6,681 nt of DNA from Pseudomonadota bacterium (GCA_021802595.1 JAJZRT010000213.1:1-6681); one strand, 5' to 3'. Shown: positions 1-6,465, counted from the first letter of the stretch. Notes: generated from the letters alone by a model not told the origin. Numbers and translations: made by a program.

Positions 1-1
1 G

Positions 2-520
2 GCCAAGATTCTGGGCCTGTGCCCCTTCATGGGCGTGTCGAAGAAGCTGGAAGCGGCGGTCGGGATGGGGCTGGCGACGACCTTCGTGCTGACGCTGGCA
101 TCCGGCGCCAGCTACCTCATCAACGAATACCTGCTCGGCCCCGAGCTGTTCTACCTGCGCACCCTGTCGTTCATCGTGGTGATCGCCGGGATCGTTCAAT
201 TTACCGAGATGTTCATCCAGAAGTCCAGCCCGGTGCTGTACCAGGTGCTGGGCATCTACCTGCCGCTCATCACCACCAACTGCGCGGTGCTGGGAATTCC
301 GCTGCTGAACGTGCAGGCTCGCCATAACCTGGTCGAATCGCTGTTTTTCGGCGCGGGCGGCGCACTTGGCTTCACCCTGGTGATGATCCTGTTCGCCGGC
401 ATCCGCGAGCGGATGGAGACCTGCGACGTTCCGACGCCATTCAAGGGCACCAGCATTGCATTTGTTACCGCGGGGCTGATGTCGCTGGCCTTCATGGGCT
501 TTTCCGGACTGGTGAAATAA
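2..520 (+). CDS. rsxA: Electron transport complex subunit RsxA/RnfA, 5'-truncated
   Basis: Integral membrane subunit of the Rnf/Rsx complex. The open frame runs from the window edge, and residues before the first ATG at 29 (AKILGLCPF) already match RsxA, so that ATG is internal and about 20 N-terminal residues lie upstream. The 172 visible residues compare with 193 in E. coli and keep the family signatures: [14 protein letters not shown] near the start, [32 protein letters not shown] in the middle and [12 protein letters not shown] at the end. Several hydrophobic segments alternate with short loops. The Cys codons at 20-22 and 281-283 are, by family knowledge, this subunit's share of the [2Fe-2S] cluster held between RsxA and its paralogue RsxE, which is also encoded here. 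The stop overlaps the rsxB start as TAATG. The protein is very typical, and the only uncertainty is the missing 5' end. Confidence 0.97.
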   Translation, partial: AKILGLCPFMGVSKKLEAAVGMGLATTFVLTLASGASYLINEYLLGPELFYLRTLSFIVVIAGIVQFTEMFIQKSSPVLYQVLGIYLPLITTNCAVLGIPLLNVQARHNLVESLFFGAGGALGFTLVMILFAGIRERMETCDVPTPFKGTSIAFVTAGLMSLAFMGFSGLVK

Positions 521-1071
521 TGCTCGCTGCCATTCTGGTGATGGTCGGCATCGCCGTCGTGACCGGCCTGATACTGGGCTGGTCGGCCATCCGCTTCAAG
601 GTGGAAGGCAACCCGCTGGCAGAAAAGATCGACGCCATCCTGCCGCAGACGCAGTGCGGCCAGTGCGGCTTCCTTGGCTGCAAGCCCTATGCCGAGGCCA
701 TCGCCAGGGGCGAGGCCGACATCAACCAGTGCCCGCCGGGCGGCGAGGAAGGCGTGAAGAAGCTCGCCGAACTGCTGGGCGTGGAGCCCAAGCCGCTCGA
801 CGAATCCCACGGCACGCCCAAGCCGAAATCGGTGGCCTTCATCGACGAGCAGACCTGCATCGGCTGCACCCTGTGCATCCAGGCCTGCCCGGTCGATGCC
901 ATCGTTGGCGCAGCCAAGCAGATGCATACCATCATCGCATCCGAATGCACAGGCTGCGAACTGTGCCTGCCGCCGTGCCCGGTCGACTGCATCTCGATGG
1001 TGCCCATTGCCGAGGATCTCCCGCACTGGAAGTGGAAGCATCCGGTGATCGAACTGAAGCTCGTCGCGTAG
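520..1071 (+). CDS. rsxB: Electron transport complex subunit RsxB/RnfB (polyferredoxin)
   Basis: Membrane-anchored Fe-S subunit that accepts electrons from ferredoxin and passes them into the complex. The 183 residues compare with about 192 in E. coli. Residues 1-24 form one hydrophobic anchor. A 4Fe-4S domain follows, with Cys46, Cys49, Cys54 and Cys71 (CGQCGFLGC, then QCPPGG). Two bacterial-ferredoxin motifs come next: Cys113/116/119/123 and Cys143/146/149/153, each ending in CPVD. All twelve expected ligands are present. There is no long C-terminal extension with more ferredoxin modules like that of some clostridial RnfB. The ATG overlaps the rsxA stop (TAATG), and a GGTGA stretch at 511-515 may serve as a close ribosome binding site. 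Upstream in-frame starts would run into rsxA, so this start is preferred. Confidence 0.97.
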   Translation: MLAAILVMVGIAVVTGLILGWSAIRFKVEGNPLAEKIDAILPQTQCGQCGFLGCKPYAEAIARGEADINQCPPGGEEGVKKLAELLGVEPKPLDESHGTPKPKSVAFIDEQTCIGCTLCIQACPVDAIVGAAKQMHTIIASECTGCELCLPPCPVDCISMVPIAEDLPHWKWKHPVIELKLVA

Positions 1072-1079
1072 AACAATCC

Positions 1080-2780
1080 ATGAGCCGCGAACTCCACAAA
1101 TTCAAGGGCGGGGTGCACCCGCCCGAGCACAAGGCGGAATCGAACGGCCGTCCGATCCATGCCGCACCCTTGCCCCGCAAGCTGGTCATCCCGCTGCGCC
1201 AGCACATTGGCAATCCGGCCAAGCCGGTGGTCGAGGTCGGCGAACGGGTTCTGAAGGGCCAGATGATCGCCGCGGCCGACGGCCCCATCTCGGCGGCGGT
1301 CCATGCCTCCAGTTCGGGCACCATCGCCGCCATCGACCTGCAGCCGGTCCCGCATGTCTCCGGCCTGCCCGACCTGTGCATCACGATCGAAACCGACGGC
1401 CGCGACGAATGGATAGCCCACGTGCCACTCGATTACGAGGCGATGGCACCGGCCGACCTGCGCATGAAACTGTGCGACCTGGGACTGGCCGGCCTCGGCG
1501 GGGCGGTGTTCCCCACCGGGGCCAAACTCAACCCCGGCCCGATGCAGCAGTGCCCCACCCTGATCATCAACGGCGGCGAATGCGAGCCGTGGATCACCTG
1601 CGACGACGTGCTGATGCGCCACCACGCCGACGAAATCCTGCAGGGCGTGGCGGTGATGCGGCATATGATGGGCAGCACCGAAATCCTCGTCGGTATCGAG
1701 GACAACAAGCCCGAAGCGCTGGCTTCAATGCGCTTCGCTGCCGCGAAGCTGGATTTTGCGGTGGAAATCATCGCCGTGCCGACGCTCTACCCCAGTGGCG
1801 GCGCCAAGCAGATGACCGAGATTCTCACCGGCAAGCAGGTCCCCTCCGGCAAGCGCTCCACCGACGTCGGCCTCCAGGTGTTCAACGTCGGCACCGCGTA
1901 TGCCCTGGCGCGCGCGGTACTCCATGGCGAGCCGCTGATCTCGCGGCTGGTCACCGTCACCGGCCACGTGCTGCGGCCGCAGAATTTCGAGGTGCTGATC
2001 GGTACGCCGATGCACACGCTGATCACGCTGGCGGGCGACCGCGACGGCACCACCGGCGTGCTGATGGGCGGTCCGATGATGGGCATGCCGGTACCGAACC
2101 TGGACGCGCCGGTGGTCAAGGCCACCAATTGCCTGCTGGTGCAATCCCGGGAATTGTTCCCGCCGCTGCCGAAAGCGCTGCCGTGCATCCGCTGCACCCG
2201 CTGTGCCGACGCCTGCCCGGCCGCCCTGCAACCGCAGGAACTGTTCCGCTTCGCCAAGGCGGGCGACTTCGGCCGCGCACAGGAATACCACCTGTTCGAC
2301 TGCATCGAATGCGGCTGCTGCAGCTATGTCTGCCCCAGCCATATCCCGCTGGTCGACTTTTACCGCTACGCCAAGAGCGAGATCTGGGCGCACGAAAAGG
2401 ACAAGCGCGCCGCCGACCGGGCACGCGAGCGCCATGAATTCCGCCTGTACCGCCAGGAGCGCGAGAAGAAGGAAAAGGCCGAGAAGCTCGCCGCCAAGGC
2501 GCAGGCCGCGCGCGCGCAAGCCACGCTGGACCAAGCGCGGCGCGCCGAACTCGCGGCCGCCCCGGCCGCCGACAGCGCGGCATCCAGCGACGCCGATGCC
2601 AAGAAGGCGCTGATCGCCGCGGCACTGGCGCGCGCGCAGGCGAAAAAATCCGACGCCGCGCCGAAGAACGTCGACGACCTGACGTCCACGCAACTGCGGC
2701 AGATCGATGAAATCGAGGCGCGCAGGGCTAAAATCCGCGAGCTCGCGCGCCAGCCGCTGGAATCCGAAGAGAAAACCTGA
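1080..2780 (+). CDS. rsxC: Electron transport complex subunit RsxC/RnfC
   Basis: Peripheral subunit that carries the NAD(H)/FMN site and two 4Fe-4S clusters. The 566 residues begin MSRELHKFKGGVHPPEHK, the usual RsxC N-terminus. The same frame is open back to 654 inside rsxB, but that part has no RsxC similarity, so ATG 1080 is the start. Visible parts in order: an N-terminal barrel-sandwich-like region; the glycine-rich GLGGAVFPTGAK (138-149) and INGGECEP (163-170) of the NuoF-like nucleotide/FMN fold; YPSGGAKQM (237-245); and two ferredoxin motifs, Cys369/372/375/379 and Cys408/411/414/418, with an extra Cys413. From about residue 430 the tail is Ala/Lys/Arg/Glu-rich and probably helical. 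It contains one DAKKALIAAALARAQAKK module (506-523), of which enterobacterial RsxC has several. The gene follows rsxB after 8 bases without a clear Shine-Dalgarno, so coupling to rsxB translation is likely. Confidence 0.97.
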   Translation: MSRELHKFKGGVHPPEHKAESNGRPIHAAPLPRKLVIPLRQHIGNPAKPVVEVGERVLKGQMIAAADGPISAAVHASSSGTIAAIDLQPVPHVSGLPDLCITIETDGRDEWIAHVPLDYEAMAPADLRMKLCDLGLAGLGGAVFPTGAKLNPGPMQQCPTLIINGGECEPWITCDDVLMRHHADEILQGVAVMRHMMGSTEILVGIEDNKPEALASMRFAAAKLDFAVEIIAVPTLYPSGGAKQMTEILTGKQVPSGKRSTDVGLQVFNVGTAYALARAVLHGEPLISRLVTVTGHVLRPQNFEVLIGTPMHTLITLAGDRDGTTGVLMGGPMMGMPVPNLDAPVVKATNCLLVQSRELFPPLPKALPCIRCTRCADACPAALQPQELFRFAKAGDFGRAQEYHLFDCIECGCCSYVCPSHIPLVDFYRYAKSEIWAHEKDKRAADRARERHEFRLYRQEREKKEKAEKLAAKAQAARAQATLDQARRAELAAAPAADSAASSDADAKKALIAAALARAQAKKSDAAPKNVDDLTSTQLRQIDEIEARRAKIRELARQPLESEEKT

Positions 2781-3808
2781 TGCCTTCCCCTTTCATCCTC
2801 GACCGCAGCAGCGTCACCCAGATCATGGCCTGGGTCCTGGTGGCGCTGCTGCCCGCCATTGCGACCTACGTGTGGCTGTTCGGGCCGGGCATCCTCGTCA
2901 CGCTGTCGCTCGCCACCGTCACCGCGCTGGCAGCCGAAGCGGCGATGCTGAAGACGCGCGGCTATCCCATCAAGCCCTTCCTCATGGATCTTTCCGCCAT
3001 CGTTACTGCCTGGCTGCTGGCCTTGTCGCTGCCTTCGCTGGCGCCGTGGTGGCTGATCGTCACCGGCACGCTGTTCGCCATCGTGGTCGCCAAGCATCTG
3101 TATGGCGGGCTGGGACAGAACATCTTCAACCCGGCCATGGTGGGCTACGCGGTGCTGATCGTGTCGTTCCCGGTGCAGATGACGCACTGGGCGGCCCCCA
3201 TCGAACTGACCTCCACCCACCTCACCCTGGCCCAGAGCGCCTCGGCGATTTTCGGCGGCGACATCTCGAAGAGCACGCTCGACGCCGTCACCATGGCCAC
3301 CCCGCTCGACTCGCTGCGCACCGGCCTGCTGCGGCAGCTGACCGTGGACGAAGTGATGGCCGAGCCGATCTTCGGCCGCTTCGGCGGCACCGGTTTCGAG
3401 TGGCTGGCCGCGGCGTTCCTGCTGGGCGGCCTCGTGCTGTGGGCCTTGCGCATCATCAGCTGGCACGTGCCGCTCACCTTCCTGGCCGGCATCTGGCTCA
3501 CCGCCGGCTTCCTGCATTTCTATGACGCCGGCCGCTATGGCCCGCCGTGGTTCCACCTGTTCGCACCGTCGGTGATGCTGGGTGCCTTCTTCATCGCCAC
3601 CGATCCGGTGACGGGCGCGACGACGCCGCGCGGCAAGCTGATCTTCGGTCTCGGCGCAGGCTTCCTCACCATGGCCATCCGCACCTGGGGCGGCTACCCC
3701 GACGGCGTGGCGTTCGCCATCCTGCTGATGAACCTGTGCGTCCCCCTGATCGACCAGTACACCCAGCCGCGCATCTACGGCGGCGCAGGCAAGGAGCCGC
3801 GCGCGTGA
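2780..3808 (+). CDS. rsxD: Electron transport complex subunit RsxD/RnfD
   Basis: Multi-pass membrane flavoprotein of the complex, homologous to NqrB. It is 342 residues against about 352 in E. coli. Hydrophobic segments fill most of the chain, starting with residues 15-34. Conserved stretches are KHLYGGLGQNIFNPAMVGY from residue 105, the ATPLD box at 173-177, TDPVTGATTPRGKLIFG from about 274, and GGYPDGVAFAILLMN near the end. The covalent FMN site known in homologues corresponds to Thr174, in D168-A-V-T-M-A-T174-P-L-D; E. coli has an S-Q-A-T version there, as I recall it. A second stretch, D275-P-V-T-G-A-T281, also fits the general Dxx[S/T]GAT pattern. The start overlaps the rsxC stop as TGATG, with a weak AGAG eight bases upstream. 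The 3' end overlaps rsxG. Confidence 0.97.
   Translation: MPSPFILDRSSVTQIMAWVLVALLPAIATYVWLFGPGILVTLSLATVTALAAEAAMLKTRGYPIKPFLMDLSAIVTAWLLALSLPSLAPWWLIVTGTLFAIVVAKHLYGGLGQNIFNPAMVGYAVLIVSFPVQMTHWAAPIELTSTHLTLAQSASAIFGGDISKSTLDAVTMATPLDSLRTGLLRQLTVDEVMAEPIFGRFGGTGFEWLAAAFLLGGLVLWALRIISWHVPLTFLAGIWLTAGFLHFYDAGRYGPPWFHLFAPSVMLGAFFIATDPVTGATTPRGKLIFGLGAGFLTMAIRTWGGYPDGVAFAILLMNLCVPLIDQYTQPRIYGGAGKEPRA
3793..3796 (+). promoter_or_regulatory. Shine-Dalgarno that fixes the GTG start of rsxG
   Basis: GGAG, within AAGGAG at 3791-3796, lies eight bases before the GTG at 3805, inside the last codons of rsxD. It supports the GTG over other starts in the longer open frame, which stays open back to 3547 inside rsxD. 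Confidence 0.75.
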
Positions 3809-4452
3809 GCGCATCGGTCGCCACCCGCAATGCCCTGCGAACCGGCTCGATCCTGTTCGTGTTTGCGCTCGTCGGCACGGCCATGCTGGCGTTCACCCAC
3901 GATCACACCGCGCCGGTCATCAGCCGCAGCCAGCAGGCCGAGAAGCTCGCACTCATCAACCAGGTGCTGCCCGCCTCGCTCTACGACAACGATCTCCTGG
4001 CCACGCAGCGAAGCGTGCCGCCGGACGATCTGCTGGGCACGCGCCAGCCTTCCGCGATGTGGATCGCCCGTCGCGCCGGCGCAGTCAGCGGAGTGGTGCT
4101 GGAGGCCGTCGCCCCCGACGGCTACAGTGGCGACATCGCCCTGCTGATCGGCATCGGCGTCGACGGCAACGTGACCGGGGTGCGCGTCACGGCCCATCAC
4201 GAAACGCCGGGCCTGGGCGATTACATAGACCGCGCCAAGAGCGCATGGATCGACCAGTTTCTCGGCAAGTCGCTGACCAGCCCGGAGCCCAAGCACTGGA
4301 AAGTCGCCAAGGACGGCGGCGTATTCGACGCCCGTGCCGGGGCCACCATCACGCCGCGCGCCGTGATCAAGGCGGTTCGGAACGCACTCGATTATTTCGC
4401 GCGCCATCGCGCGGCGCTGCTCGCCGCGCCCTCGCCAGGAGCCCGATCATGA
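3805..4452 (+). CDS. rsxG: Electron transport complex subunit RsxG/RnfG
   Basis: Single-span membrane subunit with a periplasmic FMN-binding domain, homologous to NqrC. The GTG start at 3805 overlaps the rsxD stop (GTGA) and has a good Shine-Dalgarno. It gives 215 residues, close to the 206 of E. coli. Residues 15-31 form the N-terminal membrane span. The family motifs DGYSG (105-109), ETPGLGD (133-139), KDGG and GATITPRAV are all present. FMN is normally attached by ApbE to the last Thr of a Dxx[S/T]GAT motif. Here the sequence is D175-A-R-A178-G-A-T181, so the acceptor Thr and the Asp are kept but the Ser/Thr position is Ala. E. coli has TGAT there. The gene still looks intact and functional. 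Its end overlaps rsxE as ATGA. Confidence 0.96.
   Translation: MSASVATRNALRTGSILFVFALVGTAMLAFTHDHTAPVISRSQQAEKLALINQVLPASLYDNDLLATQRSVPPDDLLGTRQPSAMWIARRAGAVSGVVLEAVAPDGYSGDIALLIGIGVDGNVTGVRVTAHHETPGLGDYIDRAKSAWIDQFLGKSLTSPEPKHWKVAKDGGVFDARAGATITPRAVIKAVRNALDYFARHRAALLAAPSPGARS
4437..4441 (+). promoter_or_regulatory. Shine-Dalgarno of rsxE
   Basis: AGGAG ends seven bases before the ATG at 4449, within the last codons of rsxG. It supports this ATG over the longer open frame, which extends back to 4059 inside rsxG. Confidence 0.75.
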
Positions 4453-5126
4453 TTACCGCAGCAGAACTCCGCAGCCTGTTCCACAACGGCCTCATCAAGC
4501 AGAACTCCAGCCTGGTGCAGGTGCTCGGCCTGTGTCCGACGCTGGCCATCAGCACTAACGTCATCAATGCGCTGTCGCTGGGACTGGCGACCACGCTGGT
4601 GATGGCCGCGTCCGGCGGCGCGGTCTCGGGCGTACGCCATTTCGTGCCGAACGAAATCCGCATCCCGGTATTCATCCTCATCATCGCCGTGCTGGTCACC
4701 GTGATCGACCTGGCGATGAACGCCTTCGTGCATCCGCTCTACCTGGTGCTGGGGATCTTCATCCCGCTCATCGTCACCAACTGCATCGTGCTGGCACGGG
4801 CAGATGCGTTCGCGGCGAAAAACCATCCGCTGCACAGCGCGATCGACGGCATGGCGATGGGGCTGGGACTGACGCTGGTGCTGGTGGTGCTGGGCGCGAT
4901 CCGTGAAATTGCCGGCCAGGGCACCCTGCTCTCCGGCATCGACCTGGCGCTCGGCCCCGACGCCAAGGGCCTCGTCCTGCATGTGCTGCCGCATTACCGC
5001 GGCTTCCTGCTGGCGATCCTGCCGCCCGGGGCCTTCATCGCGCTGGGCCTGCTGATCGCCGCCAACAACTGGTACAAGGCGCGCGCCGCCCGGCGCATGC
5101 GTGCGGCCGTGCCGGTCGCGGCATGA
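4449..5126 (+). CDS. rsxE: Electron transport complex subunit RsxE/RnfE
   Basis: Integral membrane subunit and paralogue of RsxA; homologous to NqrD. It has 225 residues, close to the 231 or so of E. coli. LGLCPTLAIS carries Cys29 and LIVTNCIVLARADAFA carries Cys112. These match the two Cys positions in the truncated RsxA and are, by family knowledge, the other two ligands of the shared [2Fe-2S] cluster. Other family signatures are a G-L-A-T-T-L-V-M segment, IPVFILIIA, AMGLGLTLVL, GAIREIAGQGTLL and the C-terminal LPPGAFIALGLLIAA. The Arg-rich tail WYKARAARRMR probably faces the cytoplasm. The start is set by AGGAG seven bases upstream and overlaps the rsxG stop (ATGA). The end overlaps the next small ORF (ATGA). 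Confidence 0.97.
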   Translation: MITAAELRSLFHNGLIKQNSSLVQVLGLCPTLAISTNVINALSLGLATTLVMAASGGAVSGVRHFVPNEIRIPVFILIIAVLVTVIDLAMNAFVHPLYLVLGIFIPLIVTNCIVLARADAFAAKNHPLHSAIDGMAMGLGLTLVLVVLGAIREIAGQGTLLSGIDLALGPDAKGLVLHVLPHYRGFLLAILPPGAFIALGLLIAANNWYKARAARRMRAAVPVAA

Positions 5127-5275
5127 AGCCGCCGCTGAAAAGACGCGTCCCCAAACCGCGCAACCCCTTCGTCGCTCTGGCGATGGCCCGCAAGGCCGGC
5201 GAACACGAAAAATCGGCGAGCGCCAGGCGGCAGGACGAAAAACGGGCGCTGAAAAAGCGCCTCGCCGAACAGTGA
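5123..5275 (+). CDS. Small basic protein of unknown function between rsxE and nth
   Basis: An ORF of 50 residues that starts inside the rsxE stop (ATGA) and ends ten bases before nth. I cannot name it. It begins MKPPLKRRVPKPRNPFVALA and continues with a charged, probably helical half rich in Lys, Arg, Ala and Glu. Sixteen of 50 residues are Lys or Arg against five Asp or Glu. There is no hydrophobic span, no Cys and only one His, so a soluble, possibly nucleic-acid-binding protein is plausible. The stop-start overlap matches the other junctions of the operon and the reading frame fills the whole gap exactly, which supports it as a real gene. The Shine-Dalgarno is poor, so translation would depend on coupling to rsxE. 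I have an unverified impression that similar short KRRVPKPRNP proteins sit at this place in related bacteria. Confidence 0.62.
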   Translation: MKPPLKRRVPKPRNPFVALAMARKAGEHEKSASARRQDEKRALKKRLAEQ

Positions 5276-5285
5276 TCCGGCCACG

Positions 5286-5993
5286 ATGAACCCCGCCAAA
5301 CGCCGCGAGATCTTCAGCCGCCTGCGCGCGGCCAACCCGCATCCCACCACCGAACTCGAATACCGGACGCCGTTCGAGCTGCTGGTGGCGGTCGTGCTGT
5401 CAGCACAGGCGACCGACAAGGGCGTGAACCTGGCGACACGGAAGCTGTTCCCGGTGGCCAACACGCCGGAAGCGATCTGCGCGCTGGGGGAAGCCGGCCT
5501 CTCCGATTACATCAAGAGCATCGGGCTCTACAAGAGCAAGGCCAGGCACCTGATCGCCGCCTGCCGCATGCTGGTCGACCTGCACGGCAGCCAGGTTCCG
5601 GCCGAACGCACCGCGCTGGAGGCGCTGCCCGGCGTGGGCCGCAAGACCGCGAACGTGATCCTCAACACCGCGTTCGGCCAGCCGACGATGGCGGTCGACA
5701 CCCACATCTTCCGCGTCGCCAACCGCACTGGCCTCGCGCCCGGCAAGACCGTGCTGGAGGTGGAGAAGAAGCTGCTCAGGACCATCCCGAAGGAATTTCT
5801 GGTCGACGCCCACCACTGGCTGATCCTGCATGGCCGCTATGTCTGCCAGGCCAGGAAGCCGAAATGTGGCGAGTGCCTCATCGCCGACCTGTGTGAATAC
5901 AAGGGCAAGACCTGGCCCGCCCCCCCTCCCCAACCCTCCCCCGCGCGCGGGAGAGGGGGCAAGCGCCGCACTGTGCGCGCCCAGACCGATTGA
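5286..5993 (+). CDS. nth: Endonuclease III (DNA glycosylase/AP lyase)
   Basis: Base-excision repair enzyme that removes oxidised pyrimidines and cuts the abasic site. Residues align without gaps to E. coli Nth for about 205 positions. The helix-hairpin-helix LPGVGRKTAN contains the catalytic Lys120, and VDTHIFR contains the catalytic Asp138. The C-terminal 4Fe-4S cluster ligands are Cys187, Cys194, Cys197 and Cys203 in the usual C-x6-C-x2-C-x5-C spacing. E. coli Nth ends soon after the cluster at 211 residues; this one has 235. The extra tail from about residue 210 (Pro/Arg-rich) is encoded by a palindromic repeat and is probably not functional. The gene lies ten bases after the small ORF, and its stop overlaps the next start as TGATG. 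rsx-nth linkage also occurs in E. coli. Confidence 0.97.
   Translation: MNPAKRREIFSRLRAANPHPTTELEYRTPFELLVAVVLSAQATDKGVNLATRKLFPVANTPEAICALGEAGLSDYIKSIGLYKSKARHLIAACRMLVDLHGSQVPAERTALEALPGVGRKTANVILNTAFGQPTMAVDTHIFRVANRTGLAPGKTVLEVEKKLLRTIPKEFLVDAHHWLILHGRYVCQARKPKCGECLIADLCEYKGKTWPAPPPQPSPARGRGGKRRTVRAQTD
5918..5960 (+). repeat. Dispersed GC-rich palindromic repeat inside the 3' end of nth
   Basis: A C-run rich segment (CGCCCCCCTCCCCAACCC) is followed by an inverted repeat at 5934-5957: CCCTCCCCCGCG against CGCGGGAGAGGG, twelve pairs with one C/A mismatch and no spacer, so the centre would form the loop. This C-rich-plus-hairpin composition is typical of short repeats scattered through many proteobacterial genomes. 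Their translations give the familiar artefacts PPLP..PPRAGEG or LPRAGEGWG, and both occur here in other frames. It lies just after the last conserved codons of nth and before the DUF1841 start. Recognition is from memory of the type; copies elsewhere in this genome cannot be seen. Confidence 0.7.
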
Positions 5994-6427
5994 TGTTCAA
6001 CCCCAGTCGCAACCAGGTTCGTCAGTTCTTCTTCGACGTATGGGCGAAATACCGCGCCGGCCGGCCGCTGGCGGGCGCCGAGCAGCCGGCGCTCGACGCC
6101 GTGCTGGCACACCCCGAATACCACGACCTGCTCGACCAGCCCGAACGCTACCGGGAACGGGAGTACCTGCCGGAGCAGGGTGAAACCAACCCCTTTCTGC
6201 ATCTTTCCATGCATCTCGCAATCGCCGAGCAGTTATCGGTGGATCAGCCGCCGGGAATCCGCGACCGCTACCGGCAACTGCTCAGCCAGCATGGCGACGC
6301 CATGGACGCACAGCACGCCGTGATGGACTGTCTGGGAGAAATGATCTGGCAGGCGCAGCGTTACCGGACGGCGTTCGACTCGGCGGCCTATCTGCGCTGC
6401 CTGGACGGCAAGCTGGGCAAGGCCTGA
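5993..6427 (+). CDS. DUF1841 family protein
   Basis: A protein of 144 residues of unknown function. I recognise it as DUF1841, a family common in beta- and gammaproteobacteria. ATG 5993 overlaps the nth stop (TGATG); a TTG one codon earlier (5990) is a less likely start. The chain begins MFNPSRNQVRQFFFDVWAKY and looks all-helical with no signal peptide or membrane span. Conserved-looking blocks are HPEYH (His40, His44), NPFLHLSMHLAIAEQ (His70, His74, Glu79) and QHAVMDCLGEMIW (His108, Asp112, Glu116). The spacing of these His and acidic residues on helices would suit a metal site, which is inference only. Its place behind nth suggests co-expression with the repair gene and the rsx operon. Confidence 0.88.
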   Translation: MFNPSRNQVRQFFFDVWAKYRAGRPLAGAEQPALDAVLAHPEYHDLLDQPERYREREYLPEQGETNPFLHLSMHLAIAEQLSVDQPPGIRDRYRQLLSQHGDAMDAQHAVMDCLGEMIWQAQRYRTAFDSAAYLRCLDGKLGKA

Positions 6428-6465
6428 GCGGCCCCGGTCGCTGGCGACAATTCGGCACAACCGCC

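Noticed and set aside
256..1041. Minus-strand ORF of 261 codons opposite rsxA and rsxB
   Set aside because: It is antisense to two certain genes and shows no domain or start signal.
654..1079. Upstream extension of the rsxC frame into rsxB
   Set aside because: The translation is Arg/Gly-rich with no RsxC similarity, while the protein from ATG 1080 begins exactly like known RsxC.
1725..2693. Minus-strand ORF of 322 codons opposite rsxC
   Set aside because: It has shadow-frame composition (Arg, Gly, Ala, His) and lies wholly within rsxC, whose protein is strongly conserved.
3547..3804. Upstream extension of the rsxG frame into rsxD
   Set aside because: It is an Arg-rich shadow of rsxD; the GTG at 3805 has a Shine-Dalgarno and is followed at once by the expected membrane anchor.
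2366..3814. Long minus-strand ORF of 482 codons opposite rsxC and rsxD
   Set aside because: It is the antisense of two certain genes in high-GC DNA, has a His/Gln/Gly/Arg-rich low-complexity translation and no recognisable domain.
4059..4448. Upstream extension of the rsxE frame into rsxG
   Set aside because: It is a shadow translation; ATG 4449 with AGGAG upstream gives the normal RsxE N-terminus.
5830..6183. Plus-strand ORF of 117 codons over the nth end and the DUF1841 gene
   Set aside because: It contains the PPLPNPPPRAGEG artefact of the repeat and otherwise shadows two better-supported genes.
6437..6448. Small inverted repeat GTCGC-TG-GCGAC just after the DUF1841 stop, as a terminator
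   Set aside because: The stem is only four to five pairs and no T-run follows, so it is not a convincing rho-independent terminator.
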